Positions 41,277 through 53,315 of a DNA stretch of 64,000 nt are shown piece after piece; positions within the stretch are counted from its first letter, which is position 1, and the number at the start of each line of letters is the position of its first letter. This DNA is from Undibacterium sp. (GTDB taxonomy: Bacteria > Pseudomonadota > Gammaproteobacteria > Burkholderiales > Burkholderiaceae_D): assembly GCA_030645915.1 (NCBI GenBank), contig JAUSNO010000038.1, positions 124,001 to 188,000 of the forward strand. The letters run 5' to 3'. The position numbers and the translations under genes are program-made. The notes under the pieces are model-generated. The model worked only from the letters and a program-made list of their open reading frames with translations, was not told the DNA's origin and made no database searches.

Positions 41277-41765
41277 TTATTCACTCATCTGCGGCAATGC
41301 AATCGTTCGCAGCTGAAAGCGTGCATCAGTATTAAATAACCAGGTTTCGGTTACCTCTAATTTGCCATTGCGTAGCAAATGAGAACCCGGTCTGGGAAAA
41401 GGCGCGGCATTACTGATGCTGGATAAGGCGATTTTTTCAGTTGTCTTATCATGATTGCTTCGAACGATTTCACTTCGCAACAATTTCCCGTCAGCATTAA
41501 TTACATACTTAAGAACAATCACGGAGCGCAATAAGGCTTGCGGCCGGTCTGTGTAGATATTGCTTAAATTGGTCTGGGATATGCGCATCGCCAAATCATG
41601 CTTATACGCATTCAACGTCAATATTCTAGGTGGCAGCGCCTTTTCGTCTGGTTTTTTTCCCAGTGTGGCATCCTTCTTCACGTCCACTTTTTTAATTTCA
41701 GGATTTGGTGCTGAGCAAGCAGCCAGAATGCAACTCAACATGACTGTCAGGTATTTAATCTTCAT
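41277..41765 (-). CDS. Hypothetical lipoprotein with TonB C-terminal-like region
   Basis: Lipobox LSCILAACS; VIVLKYVINADGKLLRSEIVRSNHDKTTEKIALSSISNAAPFPRPG. Confidence 0.65.
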   Translation of the reverse strand: MKIKYLTVMLSCILAACSAPNPEIKKVDVKKDATLGKKPDEKALPPRILTLNAYKHDLAMRISQTNLSNIYTDRPQALLRSVIVLKYVINADGKLLRSEIVRSNHDKTTEKIALSSISNAAPFPRPGSHLLRNGKLEVTETWLFNTDARFQLRTIALPQMSE

Positions 41766-41803
41766 GTCATCCTCGTTTCGAACGTAAAATTTTCACAAAA
41801 AAA

Positions 41804-42490
41804 TCAGTGCGATTTGCCATTCTGTTTCAGCCGAGCAGAAAGTACTGCTGTAATTTCTCTTTTCTCAAGCTGAACCGCAAAATCCAGGGCAGATAAACCC
41901 TGGTCATTGATGTGGTGAATATCCGCACCTTTATCCAAAAGTAAACGAACCGCCGCCGTATTCCCAGAGCGCACCGCCATCATGAGCGGCGTCGTCTTAT
42001 TGGGCGATTCCGCATTGATATCGGCAGTTTTATCGAGCAACGCCAGCATGATCGGAGTATCGCCGACCGCCGCTGCATAGTGTAACGCAGTCCATCCCGC
42101 TTGATTAATGCTTGCTCCGGCGGAGATCAACTGGCTGACCGCAGGCAAGTTTTGCAGATAACTGGCGAGCATCAGCGCCGTATCGCCATTACTGGCGCGC
42201 GCTTCCAATTTGATATCCGGGTGTTTAAGCAGCGCCTCGAAGATTTTGCCAGACTTTTCACGGAGCGCAATCATCATTACAGTTTCACCCCGAACCGGTT
42301 CCGTCGCATTGGCATCCATTCCTTTACTGAGCAAGGCTTGCACCATCTGCACATCATTGAATTTCACGGCAAAAATAAAATCATCATAGGTGTCTGCTTG
42401 CGCTACCGAGGCAAAGCAGCACAGCATGCAAAGAAACACGCGACCTACATATAGCCGACAAGCGTCATTGAACGACAATTCACGATCCAT
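41804..42490 (-). CDS. Ankyrin-repeat protein
   Basis: NGDTALMLASYLQNLPAVSQLISAGASINQAGWTALHYAAAVGDTPIMLALLDKTADINAESPNKTTPLMMAVRSGNTAAVRLLLDKGADI; signal peptide. Confidence 0.92.
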   Translation of the reverse strand: MDRELSFNDACRLYVGRVFLCMLCCFASVAQADTYDDFIFAVKFNDVQMVQALLSKGMDANATEPVRGETVMMIALREKSGKIFEALLKHPDIKLEARASNGDTALMLASYLQNLPAVSQLISAGASINQAGWTALHYAAAVGDTPIMLALLDKTADINAESPNKTTPLMMAVRSGNTAAVRLLLDKGADIHHINDQGLSALDFAVQLEKREITAVLSARLKQNGKSH

Positions 42491-42499
42491 CTTATTTGC

Positions 42500-43279
42500 C
42501 TAGCGTTTGATGTTAAACAGCTCAAAGAAGTTGTTGGAGGTTGTTTCTTGCACCTGTATCAAAGGCAAACCTTTCAAATCTGCCAAATACTCACCGACAT
42601 GGCGAACAAAGGCCGGTTCATTCATTTTACCCCTATGCGGCGTTGGCGCCAGGTAAGGTGAATCCGTCTCGATCAGAATGCGCTCTATCGGCAGGGCTTT
42701 AGCCACCGCTTGTATATCCTTGGCGCTCTTAAAAGTGAGAATACCGGAGAACGATATATAAAATCCCATATCGATCGCAGCCAAAGCGACTTCCAGTGAC
42801 TCGGTAAAGCAATGCATCACTCCAGCAGCGCCGCCCTTGTCTGTGCCGGCGCCCTCTTCCTGCATGATCCGGATGGTATCTTCCGCCGCAGAGCGGGTAT
42901 GAATGATGAGCGGTTTGCCGCTGATTCGAGAGGCGCGTATGTGCTGGCGAAAACGCTCGCGCTGCCACTCCAGATCGCCCTTGAGGCGAAAGTAATCCAG
43001 CCCGGTCTCGCCGATGGCGACAATTTTTGGGTGCTGCGATAAAGCGACGAGCTGTTCGACGCTGGGCTCTTCGGTATCTTCGTAATCAGGATGGACACCT
43101 ACAGAAGCGTAGATATGCGGATACTGCTCCGCCAACGCCAGCACCTGCGGGAAATCGGGCAAATCCACCGATACGCACAAGGCATGCGTTACCCCGTTGT
43201 CGCTCATCGCCTGCAATAGCTCAGGCATGCGAGCGGCCAGCTCAGGAAAATTAATATGGCAGTGAGAATCTATATACAT
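42500..43279 (-). CDS. TatD-family metal-dependent hydrolase
   Basis: MYIDSHCHINFPEL, GETGLDYFRLKGDLEWQRERFRQHI, PLIIHTRSA, ILIETDSPYLAPTPHRGKMNEPAFV. Confidence 0.95.
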   Translation of the reverse strand: MYIDSHCHINFPELAARMPELLQAMSDNGVTHALCVSVDLPDFPQVLALAEQYPHIYASVGVHPDYEDTEEPSVEQLVALSQHPKIVAIGETGLDYFRLKGDLEWQRERFRQHIRASRISGKPLIIHTRSAAEDTIRIMQEEGAGTDKGGAAGVMHCFTESLEVALAAIDMGFYISFSGILTFKSAKDIQAVAKALPIERILIETDSPYLAPTPHRGKMNEPAFVRHVGEYLADLKGLPLIQVQETTSNNFFELFNIKR

Positions 43280-43288
43280 AATGTAAAG

Positions 43289-43308
43289 AGAGCGCCGGTA
43301 AGCGCTCT
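43289..43308. terminator. Hairpin between lpxB and tatD (possible terminator or processing site)
   Basis: agagcgc-cggtaa-gcgctct perfect 7-bp stem flanked by aaa/ttt. Confidence 0.4.
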
Positions 43309-43342
43309 TTGTTATTGGATGTTAGGCCATGCTTAAGGCAGA

Positions 43343-44506
43343 TTAGCCTACAGACCGATGCGAGGCAATGACATCCAAGACAGCCTGAGAAGAAATTGCT
43401 GCGGTATCTCGCAGCAAAGCATGATGCATGTCGGTAAAGCGCTGCTTCAATTGCTCTTGCAATGGAAGATCATTTAGTTGCTGCCATAGAGCATTGGCCA
43501 AAGCTTCAGGGGTCGCTGCCGACTGCAAGAATTCAGGCACCACAAATTCATTGGACAGAATATTGGGCAATCCTATCCATGGCTGGTAACCCATACGCTT
43601 TTGGATTTGCCAGGTGGCTTCCATCATCTTGTACGCGATTACCATTGGCTTCTTGAATAACGCCACTTCTAACGTTGCCGTGCCTGACGCCACCAGCACC
43701 ACATTGGCGGCGGCGATTGCCGTATGCGAACGACCGTTAATCAAGAGTACCGGCACGCCATCCAGGCGCGCAGCAACGATTAATTTGATATAGGCACTGC
43801 GCTGTTTCTCCCCGACCATAGGCACCAGAATCTGGATCTGCGGATCTCGCTCGCATAAAATTTTAGCGGCGGCGATGAATGCTTCTGTGTTGTGCCTGAT
43901 CTCTGACATGCGGCTGCCAGGCAATATCGTCACGACTGTCGCATCTTGCGGAATGCCTAGTTCATCACGGGCGGCCGCCATATCAGGTTCTAGCGGAATA
44001 ACTTGCGCCAAGGGATGGCCGACATAGGTAACAGGAATGCCGGCTTCGCGATAAATCGCTTCTTCAAACGGAAAAACCACCAGCATGTGTGACACCGCCT
44101 GGGCGATTTTCTTGATACGACCACCACGCCACGCCCAGATAGACGGGCTGATGTAATGCATGGTCGGGATGCCGGCCTGCTTGAGGCGGATTTCCAGATC
44201 AAGATTAAAATCAGGCGCATCGACACCGATGAAGACATCCGGTTTTTCATCCAGCAAACGCTGAGTGAGCTGCTTGCGTATGCCAGAGATTTCACGGTAA
44301 TGTGCCAGCACTTCAAACAATCCCAGCACAGAGAGCTTTTCCATCGGCCAGTCGCTGACGAAGCCATACTCCGCCATCTTGGCGCCGCCAATGCCGTGCA
44401 TCAGGGCATCGGGCAATTGCGGCCTTAATCCGGACAATAAACGACTTGCCAACAGGTCACCGGAGGTTTCTCCGGCAACCATTGCAATGGTAGTTTTTTG
44501 GGTCAC
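43343..44506 (-). CDS. lpxB: Lipid-A-disaccharide synthase
   Basis: IAMVAGETSGDLLASRLLSGLR, IGVDAPDFNLDLEIRLKQAGIPTMHYISPSIWAWRGGRIKKI, LPGSRMSEI. Confidence 0.97.
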   Translation of the reverse strand: MTQKTTIAMVAGETSGDLLASRLLSGLRPQLPDALMHGIGGAKMAEYGFVSDWPMEKLSVLGLFEVLAHYREISGIRKQLTQRLLDEKPDVFIGVDAPDFNLDLEIRLKQAGIPTMHYISPSIWAWRGGRIKKIAQAVSHMLVVFPFEEAIYREAGIPVTYVGHPLAQVIPLEPDMAAARDELGIPQDATVVTILPGSRMSEIRHNTEAFIAAAKILCERDPQIQILVPMVGEKQRSAYIKLIVAARLDGVPVLLINGRSHTAIAAANVVLVASGTATLEVALFKKPMVIAYKMMEATWQIQKRMGYQPWIGLPNILSNEFVVPEFLQSAATPEALANALWQQLNDLPLQEQLKQRFTDMHHALLRDTAAISSQAVLDVIASHRSVG

Positions 44507-44538
44507 GTTCGACGTCTTCTTATTTCTATTATTGATGC

Positions 44539-45327
44539 TTAACGCACGATGCCGCGTGTGGCAGTATCGAGAAAATTGCGGAATAACTGAACATGCGGCC
44601 TTTGCTCCTGGCTTAATGTCGCAATCTCTTGATCGAGCGCCACTTTCGCCTGTTCAAGTGTCAGTCCGGATTTATACAATAATTTGTATGCCTGCCGGAT
44701 AGCGGTGATTTGTTCACGGCTAAAACCGCGACGTTTCAGGCCTTCGGTGTTAATTCCGTGTGCGGCAGCTGGATTACCGTTGAGCATCACAAACGGCGGC
44801 ACATCCTGCGTCAGGCTGGTACTCATGCCAACCATGGCGTGCGGGCCAACTTGGCAGAACTGATGGATATTCGAAAACCCACCTAAAATAACCCAATCAC
44901 CGATATGTACATGACCGGCTAACGCAGCGTTATTGGCAAATATCGTGTTATTTCCGACCTGGCAGTCATGCGCGATATGCACATATGCCATGATCCAGTT
45001 ATCGTTCCCCAATTTGGTCACGCCAACATCCTGAGCGGTGCCAAGATTGAAAGTGCAAAACTCTCGGATCACGTTGCGATCGCCGATCTCCAGTCGCGTT
45101 GGTTCACCTGCGTATTTCTTGTCCTGCGGTGCGGCGCCAATAGAAGAAAACTGAAAAAAGGTATTGTCGCAGCCGATCGTCGTATGCCCTTCAATCACCA
45201 CATGGGGCCCGATTTTGGTACCTGAAGCGATGCTAACATCGGGACCAATAATCGAATACGCACCTACCTCGACAGTACTATCGAGCTGCGCCTTAGGATC
45301 AATCAATGCCGTTGCATGGATAGCCAT
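44539..45327 (-). CDS. lpxA: UDP-N-acetylglucosamine acyltransferase
   Basis: [50 protein letters not shown]...[20 protein letters not shown]. Confidence 0.97.
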   Translation of the reverse strand: MAIHATALIDPKAQLDSTVEVGAYSIIGPDVSIASGTKIGPHVVIEGHTTIGCDNTFFQFSSIGAAPQDKKYAGEPTRLEIGDRNVIREFCTFNLGTAQDVGVTKLGNDNWIMAYVHIAHDCQVGNNTIFANNAALAGHVHIGDWVILGGFSNIHQFCQVGPHAMVGMSTSLTQDVPPFVMLNGNPAAAHGINTEGLKRRGFSREQITAIRQAYKLLYKSGLTLEQAKVALDQEIATLSQEQRPHVQLFRNFLDTATRGIVR

Positions 45328-45329
45328 TT

Positions 45330-45821
45330 TTACCCCGCAGTGACAGTATTGGTTGTAGTTTCTGGTGTGGCATCATCGGCAGTACGCAAGGTGCACATCA
45401 ATTCAGCCTCGACTGCCAGCTGACCATCTACCGTCGCCCTTGCCAGATATTTCCAGATACCACGTGAGACACGGGTAATTTCAACATCCATTTTCAGTTG
45501 ATCGCCAGGTCCAACCGGACGCTTGAAGCGAACGCCATCAATGCCGACGAAATACACGATGGTGTTTTCGTCCGGTTTTTTACCCATGGTGAGAAATGAC
45601 AAAATAGCGGCAGTTTGCGCCATCGCTTCTATCATTAACACACCGGGCATGACAGGCTTATTCGGGAAATGACCATTAAAAAACTCTTCATTAATGGTGA
45701 CATTTTTGATCGCCGTAATGCGCTTGCCGCTTTCCCAGTCCAACACCCGGTCAACCAGCAAGAACGGGTAACGGTGTGGCAAATATTGTTTGATTTGATT
45801 GATATCGAGACTATTCATCAT
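45330..45821 (-). CDS. fabZ: 3-hydroxyacyl-ACP dehydratase FabZ
   Basis: [46 protein letters not shown]. Confidence 0.97.
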   Translation of the reverse strand: MMNSLDINQIKQYLPHRYPFLLVDRVLDWESGKRITAIKNVTINEEFFNGHFPNKPVMPGVLMIEAMAQTAAILSFLTMGKKPDENTIVYFVGIDGVRFKRPVGPGDQLKMDVEITRVSRGIWKYLARATVDGQLAVEAELMCTLRTADDATPETTTNTVTAG

Positions 45822-46875
45822 TATTTTCTGTGAGTGTTTTAATTGTTTTTTCGAGCTGGCGGATTTTTTCCCGCATGTTTCCTAGATTTCTGACGATCGC
45901 GGCTGTTTTTTCCCAATCCGCATTTTTTGCCAGCGGATAGAATCCGGTATATTGGCCAGCTTCCAATATCGAGCGAGTGACCATACTGCCGGAAGAAATA
46001 TGCACACGATCCGCAATGGTGAGATGCCCGAGTACCATCGCGGCACCACCAAAGGTGCAATATTTGCCTATTTTAGCGCTACCGGCCACGCCAACACATC
46101 CGGCCATTGCTGTATGCGCGCCGATATGGCAATTGTGGCCAATCTGTATCTGATTATCGAGTTTAACACCCTCTTCAATCACGGTATCCGCCAGGGCACC
46201 GCGATCAATGCTGGTATTGGCGCCGATTTCAACATCATCGCCGATCAATACGCGTCCCGTTTGCGGTATTTTGATCCATAGGCCACGCTGATTGGCAAAA
46301 CCAAAACCATCCGCACCAATCACAGCGCCCGAATGAATGATGCAACGCTGGCCAAGCACGCAGTAATCATAGATAGTCACATTCGCATGCAAGCGCGAAC
46401 CATCTGCAATGGTAACGCCACGCCCGATCACCGAACCTGCTCCGATGACGACGTTTTCACCAATAACAGCTTCGGCCTCAATCACAACATGCGCAGCTAT
46501 GCTAGCGCTGTCGGCAACGATTGCGTGCGGACTCACGCTTGCCTGTGGATGGATTCCTATTGGTGCAGGAATCGCTTTTAATGCCGCAAAATATTGCGCT
46601 GCACGGGCAAAATAAACATACGGTTCGGGGGTGATAATTCTGGCACCAGAATAGCCTGGCCCAACTTGCAAATGATCCGGTTCAGATAAAATCAATGCAG
46701 CTGCACGCGTCAATTCAGCTTGAGCGCGTAATTTTGGATTGGATAGAAATGTCGCATGTCGCTCATCAGCATCGCTTAAAGGAGCGATACCGATGATTTG
46801 CGTTTCGGGACTACCAATTAATTGACCACCGAAGCGATCGACCAATTCTCCCAGTCGAATGCCGGTAATGGTCAT
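45811..46875 (-). CDS. lpxD: UDP-3-O-acylglucosamine N-acyltransferase
   Basis: Hexapeptide repeats; [66 protein letters not shown]. Confidence 0.97.
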   Translation of the reverse strand: MTITGIRLGELVDRFGGQLIGSPETQIIGIAPLSDADERHATFLSNPKLRAQAELTRAAALILSEPDHLQVGPGYSGARIITPEPYVYFARAAQYFAALKAIPAPIGIHPQASVSPHAIVADSASIAAHVVIEAEAVIGENVVIGAGSVIGRGVTIADGSRLHANVTIYDYCVLGQRCIIHSGAVIGADGFGFANQRGLWIKIPQTGRVLIGDDVEIGANTSIDRGALADTVIEEGVKLDNQIQIGHNCHIGAHTAMAGCVGVAGSAKIGKYCTFGGAAMVLGHLTIADRVHISSGSMVTRSILEAGQYTGFYPLAKNADWEKTAAIVRNLGNMREKIRQLEKTIKTLTENNDE

Positions 46876-46880
46876 GGTTT

Positions 46881-47411
46881 TTACTTGGCGAGAGCTTTAA
46901 TTACTTTATCAGTAATATCGACGCGTGGATTGAAGTACACCGCATCTTGCAAAACAATATCGTATTTCTCGGCCTCGGCAATTTGTTTTACCGCTTTTTG
47001 AGCACGATCCACTAAAGCCGCAAGCTCTTCGTTCTTACGCTGATTCAGATCTTCAGTAAAGATACGCTGCTTACGTTTGAAATCCTGATCCATATCAGTC
47101 AAATCACGCTGACGCTTAAAACGGTCTGAGTCTGAAATTACCGGCGCATCTTTATCCAGCTTCTCCGCCAAGGCCTTAATTTTCGCGGCGCCTTCCACCA
47201 GCTCTTTGCTACGCTTTGAAAATTCTTGCTCAATTTTGGCTTCAGCTGCCTTGGCTTGATTTGATTCGCGCATGACTCGCTGAGAATCGAAAATGGCGAC
47301 TTTAGAATCCTGCGCATAGACATGCGCATAGCTGACAAAACAAGCCGTACAAACCATCAGGCGTTGAAACAATTTGGACGGGGTAGTAAGTTGACTCAAA
47401 ATAATCTCCAT
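46881..47411 (-). CDS. skp: OmpH/Skp-family periplasmic chaperone
   Basis: SKVAIFDSQRVMRESNQAKAAEAKIEQEFSKRSKEL...; located between bamA and lpxD. Confidence 0.92.
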   Translation of the reverse strand: MEIILSQLTTPSKLFQRLMVCTACFVSYAHVYAQDSKVAIFDSQRVMRESNQAKAAEAKIEQEFSKRSKELVEGAAKIKALAEKLDKDAPVISDSDRFKRQRDLTDMDQDFKRKQRIFTEDLNQRKNEELAALVDRAQKAVKQIAEAEKYDIVLQDAVYFNPRVDITDKVIKALAK

Positions 47412-47459
47412 AAAGCAAACTAAGACAAACTAAAGTAAATCAAACGCTCCAGCGATTTA

Positions 47460-49832
47460 TTAGAAACCGGCACCCAACTGAAACTCGAAACCTTTTTTCT
47501 TGTCACTTTGTGCAGGGTTAACCAAATCCACTTTAGCATTCAATGCCCTACCAAAACTCAATTTCAAAGGCCCGACCGGTGATATCCAGCTTATACCAAG
47601 TCCGACAGAGTAACGTAAATCACTCAAACGAATCTTTTGACCTTCGTCAAACACATTACCAATATCAAAAAAAGTAAACATTCGCAACGACTTATCAGCA
47701 CCGGGGAATGGCAACTGCAATTCTACATTACCCAACAATCTGGATGCACCACCGAGCGAATCGCCGTTTGGCGTCTTACTACCTAAAGATGAGGTTTCAA
47801 ATCCACGTACCGATCCAATACCACCCGCATAAAAATTCTTAAACAGAGGATAAGCGTTCGCACCTATTCCATGACCATAATCGAATTCACCATTCATCGC
47901 AAGAATCAGCGAGCGATATAAAGGCTTGAAATACTGGTGCTGATAAATGGCGCGGTAATATTTAAAACTTCCAACAGCTGCCAATTCAAGGTTTGCACGC
48001 TGATAACGACCAATTGATGGCGTTAATACGCTATCTCGACTATCTCTTTGCCAGGCAATTGAAAGCGGTAGTGTCGTGTTTATCGCTGTACCAACACCAT
48101 AAGCAGCAGAAGTAACGTCTTTATCGACATCAGTACCATAGTCCGCCACATATTTCAGGTAGCTATATGGGCTTCCCAAATAAGTATTAATTTTTGTACG
48201 CTCAACACCCACACCAAATAACACGGTATCCACTTCCGAAAATGGCACACCGAAGCGAAGATTTCCGCCTGAAGACTGAATCTTATAATAACCAATACTG
48301 CCTACAGGCGGCAATGAAGTACGGATATAAAGATCAGTGCTACGGCTTACGCCATAATCAGTAAAATAGGGATCAAAATGCGAAACGGCTATGGTTCTAT
48401 TGTATTTACTTGTATTGATATCCAGACCGATTGTGTCGCCACTACCAAATGCATTAACTTGCTGGATCTGTCCAGTCAAAGTCAATTTTTCAGCACTTGA
48501 ATAGCCAGCTCCCACCATGATATTTCCTGTTGGCTTTTCTGTCACAGTCAAATTAACATCAACTTGATCGGTACTCGTTGCGACTTCAGGCGTTTCAATG
48601 GTCACTTCCTTGAAATATCCAAGATGGTCTACACGATCCCTCGATATTTTAATTTTATCGTTGTCATACCAAGAACTCTCAAACTGACGAAACTCGCGTC
48701 GAATGACTTCATCCCGGGTTCTCGTATTACCTGCGAGATTAATACGGCGAACATAAACTCGCTTCCCAGGATCGACGAATATAGTGAAGGCGACCTCTTT
48801 TTTCTCTTTATCAAGCTGAGGATTTGCATTCACATTGGCAAATGCATAGCCAAAATTTCCCATGCGCTCTGAAATACGCTTGGTACTCTCGGTTAATCGG
48901 GCCGCATTGTAAATATCGCCCTGTTTTAGAAGTAACAAGGACGCCAATTCTGCTTCGCGACCAAAGACTTCCCCATCAAGCTTGATATCTGAAACCGTAT
49001 ATTTATCACCTTCAATAATATTAACGGTGACGTAAACTTCTTTTTTGTCTGAGGAGATTGAAATTTGAGTCGACTCGACTTGCATTTCAAGATAGCCGCG
49101 ATTCTGATAAAACGACCTGATACTCTCTATGTCGCCAGATAATTTTTGTTTTGAATATTGATCGGCCTTGGTATACCAACTGAACCATGTTGGTGTATTC
49201 AATGCCATCAAATCTCGCAGCTCGCCATCTGAAAAAGCTTTGTTTCCGATAATATTGATTTGCGCTATTTTTGCAATTTCACCTTCATCAACAGCAAAGG
49301 TTACGTTGACGCGATTGCGTTCAATAGGCGTGATTGTGGTCGTAATTTGCATGCCATATAAGCCACGAGAAAGATATTGACGCTTCAATTCCTGCTCAGC
49401 ACGATCAACCGTCGCCTTATCAAAAATACGCGTTTCACCAACGCCGATATCCTTGAGTGCTTTGATCAACGCATCTTTTTCAAATTCTTTTGTTCCAGTA
49501 AAGTCGACAGCAGCAATTGATGGACGTTCATCAAGTAGAACAATCAACACGCCATCTTGAACTTCAATCTGAACGTCTTTAAAGAATCCGGTTGCATATA
49601 GAGACTTAATAGCAGTAATGCTTTTTGAGTCATCAAAGCGCTCACCAACACGAACCGGCAAATAACTAAATACAGTTCCAGCTTCAGTTCGCTGCAGACC
49701 CTCAACGCGAATATCCTTCACTGTGAAAGGCTCAATCGCCAAAACTTGCCCGGTACAAAGTGAGAGCGCTGCAAGCGCTAGAATATGGCGACGTAAAGTT
49801 GGCAAAGTAAATTTCTCGATATTTAAGTTCAT
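47460..49832 (-). CDS. bamA: Outer membrane assembly factor BamA
   Basis: FTVKDIRVEGLQRTEAGTVFSYLPVRVGERFDD POTRA; GGIGSVRGFETSSLG; C-terminal FEFQLGAGF. Confidence 0.97.
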   Translation of the reverse strand: MNLNIEKFTLPTLRRHILALAALSLCTGQVLAIEPFTVKDIRVEGLQRTEAGTVFSYLPVRVGERFDDSKSITAIKSLYATGFFKDVQIEVQDGVLIVLLDERPSIAAVDFTGTKEFEKDALIKALKDIGVGETRIFDKATVDRAEQELKRQYLSRGLYGMQITTTITPIERNRVNVTFAVDEGEIAKIAQINIIGNKAFSDGELRDLMALNTPTWFSWYTKADQYSKQKLSGDIESIRSFYQNRGYLEMQVESTQISISSDKKEVYVTVNIIEGDKYTVSDIKLDGEVFGREAELASLLLLKQGDIYNAARLTESTKRISERMGNFGYAFANVNANPQLDKEKKEVAFTIFVDPGKRVYVRRINLAGNTRTRDEVIRREFRQFESSWYDNDKIKISRDRVDHLGYFKEVTIETPEVATSTDQVDVNLTVTEKPTGNIMVGAGYSSAEKLTLTGQIQQVNAFGSGDTIGLDINTSKYNRTIAVSHFDPYFTDYGVSRSTDLYIRTSLPPVGSIGYYKIQSSGGNLRFGVPFSEVDTVLFGVGVERTKINTYLGSPYSYLKYVADYGTDVDKDVTSAAYGVGTAINTTLPLSIAWQRDSRDSVLTPSIGRYQRANLELAAVGSFKYYRAIYQHQYFKPLYRSLILAMNGEFDYGHGIGANAYPLFKNFYAGGIGSVRGFETSSLGSKTPNGDSLGGASRLLGNVELQLPFPGADKSLRMFTFFDIGNVFDEGQKIRLSDLRYSVGLGISWISPVGPLKLSFGRALNAKVDLVNPAQSDKKKGFEFQLGAGF

Positions 49833-49906
49833 TGGGTATTATTTAATCTCAATATTTCTACCGGGAAGATGCTAATTCAAGCTGATCATAATGATCAAAC
49901 TGACTA

Positions 49907-51274
49907 TTATGACACTAGTCTCACTATGTCATTAAAAAAAGCTAGCGCCATCAAACTCATCAACAAAGCAACGCCTGCACGCTGCGCTTTTTCGCTAAAT
50001 CGTTCCGACACAGGTTTCCCTGTTAAAAGTTCCAGCGAATAATACAACAAATGCCCCCCATCCAACACAGGAATAGGCAGCAAATTCATCACACCTAAAC
50101 TGATACTGATCAGGGCGATAAAACTGAAGTAACTAATCATACTCGTGCGGGAAGTCTGTCCAGCATAATCAGCGATCGTAATCGGACCAGTTATATTTTT
50201 CCATGAAACGTCGCCAATCAACATCTTGCCTAACATCTTAAAAGTAAGAATGCTGGTTTCCAGGGTTTTTTCTGCACCTTTGTAAATAGCATCAACTGGC
50301 CCGACAGGAATGGTTAGCATTTCGGGAGCGAGCATTAACTGTACTTTTATCCTGCCGATTTTCTGCCCACTCACTTCTTGCGACTCTGGCGTAACGGTAA
50401 CTTCGAATTCCTGCCCACCCTGTCTCACCAGCAAAAGTAGTGGTTTGTTAGCAGAGGCATTAATTATTTCTGTGAATTCCAGACCATCAAGTAGCGGCTT
50501 GCCATTTATTTCGACAATCTTATCGCCCTCTTTTAACCCTGCCAAACTGGCCGGGCCATTTTCCACAACAGAACCTAGAATAGCATCAGGACGTGCGACT
50601 GAAAAACCTATTGTCGAAATGAAATCCATTTCCAAATCTTTATTGGTAAGCTTACTTAATGGCAAAATAATTTCCATCTCATCAAAGCTGGAAAGTCTAT
50701 CTTTATTGATTCGCTTGATACCAACTCTTGCGTCGGATTTCTCCAGCCCTAATTGCAGCAGCTTCCAGCGCAATTCGGGCCAAGTCTGAACACTCTCCAT
50801 ATTCACACTGGTAACCATATCACCTTGACGAAGACCAGCCTGATAGGCAATTGAAGTTTCTGATGGAACGCGAATTTTAGAAACTGGTTCAGGAATGCCA
50901 TGCATATATAAAACTGCGAAAAGCAAAATCGCAAAAATAAAATTAGCAAGGGGACCGGCCGCTACAATCGAGATACGTTTCCATACTGATTGGCGACAAA
51001 ATTCACGAGGTAAATCTTTTTCAGAAATCTGGGTGATATCTTGCTCTCTGGCGTCAAGCATTTTTACATAGCCGCCAAGAGGCAGAATTGATAATGCCCA
51101 CTCAGTTTGATCTGCTCCCAATTTACGGGAAAAAATAATTTTTCCCATACCGACAGAAAAACGTAATATTTTCACGCCACACCAACGAGCCACCATGTAA
51201 TGACCCAACTCATGGATGGTTACCAGCAAGCCCAGTGCTACCACAAAAGCAAAAATAGTCTGTAAAAGCATCAT
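49907..51274 (-). CDS. rseP: Site-2 protease RseP
   Basis: [37 protein letters not shown] segments; [13 protein letters not shown]. Confidence 0.96.
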   Translation of the reverse strand: MMLLQTIFAFVVALGLLVTIHELGHYMVARWCGVKILRFSVGMGKIIFSRKLGADQTEWALSILPLGGYVKMLDAREQDITQISEKDLPREFCRQSVWKRISIVAAGPLANFIFAILLFAVLYMHGIPEPVSKIRVPSETSIAYQAGLRQGDMVTSVNMESVQTWPELRWKLLQLGLEKSDARVGIKRINKDRLSSFDEMEIILPLSKLTNKDLEMDFISTIGFSVARPDAILGSVVENGPASLAGLKEGDKIVEINGKPLLDGLEFTEIINASANKPLLLLVRQGGQEFEVTVTPESQEVSGQKIGRIKVQLMLAPEMLTIPVGPVDAIYKGAEKTLETSILTFKMLGKMLIGDVSWKNITGPITIADYAGQTSRTSMISYFSFIALISISLGVMNLLPIPVLDGGHLLYYSLELLTGKPVSERFSEKAQRAGVALLMSLMALAFFNDIVRLVS

Positions 51275-52479
51275 GCGGAGATAATCTCGTTAGTCAATGC
51301 ACGCGTTTCCAGATCACAATCAAGAATCGCCCCCATATCTGGAACAGCCGATATGGGTAAACGGTCCATCACGCGGGCGATAATTCGATCTATCATTCGG
51401 AAGCCAATTTTTCCATCCAAAAACGCTTGGACAGCAACTTCATTACTTGCGTTCAATATAGTTGGCGCAGAACGTCCTGTTTTTAGTGCTGAATAGGCCA
51501 GCGACAGGCAAGGAAAACGACTAAAGTCCGGCGCGTGAAAATCAAGCTGCATCACTTTTGCCAAATCTAGCGGAACAACGCCCGAGTCAATTCGATCAGG
51601 ATAAGCAAGTCCATACGCGATAGGCGTTCTCATGTCAGGGTTCCCCAGTTGCGCTAACACTGAGCCATCTTGATAGGAAACCATTGAGTGAATCACGCTT
51701 TGCGGATGAATTAACACTTCGATTTGCTCAGCGGGCGTAGCGAATAACCAATGTGCTTCAATGACCTCCAAGCCTTTATTCATCATCGTGGCAGAATCAA
51801 CAGATATTTTTCTACCCATCACCCAATTCGGGTGCGCTACGGCCTCCGCCGGCGTGACATGATCAAGTGTAGCAATATCGCGATGAAGGAATGGGCCACC
51901 TGAAGCGGTAAGGATAATCTTGTGAATGCCATGCGCTGACGGACGCCGGCTATAAGGACGAGGCAAGCATTGAAAAATCGCGTTATGTTCGCTATCAATA
52001 GGCAATAATACTGCCCCACTTTTCTCGATAGCATCAATAAATAATTGCCCGGACATCACCAACGCTTCTTTGTTCGCCAATAAAACCTTTTTTCCTGCGA
52101 TGGCAGCTGCCAGAGATGCCGGAAGCCCGGCAGCACCGACTATGGCAGCCATAACTACGTCACATCTCGAAGCGCTTGCGACCGCACACAACGCTGCTGG
52201 ACCGTACGCGATTTCAGTAGAGAGCTTCTTTTCAGTCAATAGTAACTGCAATTCTGAAGCTGCAGCGGCGGAACCTACAACGACAACCTCAGGCCGAAAT
52301 TGTTCACACTGATCAGCCAGCTTATGTACTTGACTGTGCGCCGTCAATGCAAAAACTTCATAGCGATCTTGATGTCTGGCAATTACGTCTAAAGTTGAGA
52401 CGCCGATAGATCCTGTCGAACCTAACACGCAAACTCTCTGCCTTTCCATTTTTTGGCTGTCCATCGTCACAGCCACCAA
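51271..52479 (-). CDS. dxr: 1-deoxy-D-xylulose 5-phosphate reductoisomerase
   Basis: [85 protein letters not shown]. Confidence 0.97.
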   Translation of the reverse strand: MVAVTMDSQKMERQRVCVLGSTGSIGVSTLDVIARHQDRYEVFALTAHSQVHKLADQCEQFRPEVVVVGSAAAASELQLLLTEKKLSTEIAYGPAALCAVASASRCDVVMAAIVGAAGLPASLAAAIAGKKVLLANKEALVMSGQLFIDAIEKSGAVLLPIDSEHNAIFQCLPRPYSRRPSAHGIHKIILTASGGPFLHRDIATLDHVTPAEAVAHPNWVMGRKISVDSATMMNKGLEVIEAHWLFATPAEQIEVLIHPQSVIHSMVSYQDGSVLAQLGNPDMRTPIAYGLAYPDRIDSGVVPLDLAKVMQLDFHAPDFSRFPCLSLAYSALKTGRSAPTILNASNEVAVQAFLDGKIGFRMIDRIIARVMDRLPISAVPDMGAILDCDLETRALTNEIISA

Positions 52480-53297
52480 AAATCCAGAAGCGCCACAATT
52501 GGAAGCACCGGAATTAACGCATCTATCCGGTCCAGAACACCACCATGTCCAGGTAACAATGCACTGCTATCCTTCATGCCAGCACGACGCTTCAGAGATG
52601 ATTCAAATAAATCACCGACTACGCTAGCCGCTGCAAGTAACGTCATGACAGCAACAAACCCACTCCAGCCAAATTCAGCAAATATTTTTGATGGCACGCT
52701 ATCATTAAACGTAGAAATCATCGTGCTGCAAGCCCCAAGAATGAGTACCGACATCCAGCCACCGATGGCGCCTTCCCACGACTTGCCAGGAGAAATTGTC
52801 GGCGCCAATTTACGTTTGCCAAATGCTTTACCAGAAAAATATGCTCCGATATCGGCAATCCACACTATTGCCATTGCGGAAAACAAAAAACCGGGAGAGT
52901 GCAGGAACAACACATTCATCGCCACAAAGCAACTGAAAATGCTCACACCATAAACACCGCTTAACACCCCACTGGAAAAGCTGGTGAGAGCCGGCAAACC
53001 GAATGCAAGCGTTGGAATTAATCGCACGCACCACAAAAGAATACACACCGCAAATAAAATGGGGAGTACCGGTCTGGATAGGGAGATGTTACCAAGAGAA
53101 ATATAGAGGAACAGAGCAGACCAGATCAGAGCCATCATGACGGGCGCTGGCTTTTTGAATAAACGCTGATTTTCCCACATCGCAGCACAAAAAAACAAAG
53201 TGGCAACAAATGCAAATGCCATTGCGGAGCCAGAGTACATAATCGGCAGTAACACAGCTAACAGCATCAACGCTGTAATGACGCGAGTTTTAAGCAT
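52467..53297 (-). CDS. cdsA: Phosphatidate cytidylyltransferase
   Basis: [66 protein letters not shown]. Confidence 0.96.
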   Translation of the reverse strand: MLKTRVITALMLLAVLLPIMYSGSAMAFAFVATLFFCAAMWENQRLFKKPAPVMMALIWSALFLYISLGNISLSRPVLPILFAVCILLWCVRLIPTLAFGLPALTSFSSGVLSGVYGVSIFSCFVAMNVLFLHSPGFLFSAMAIVWIADIGAYFSGKAFGKRKLAPTISPGKSWEGAIGGWMSVLILGACSTMISTFNDSVPSKIFAEFGWSGFVAVMTLLAAASVVGDLFESSLKRRAGMKDSSALLPGHGGVLDRIDALIPVLPIVALLDFWWL

Positions 53298-53315
53298 TGA
53301 TTGGCCTTATCAAGG

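Noticed and set aside
43289-43308. Considered a definite terminator between lpxB and tatD
   Set aside because: Stem is only 7 bp and the U-tract on the minus strand is weak (CUUUACAU); kept as a low-confidence feature only
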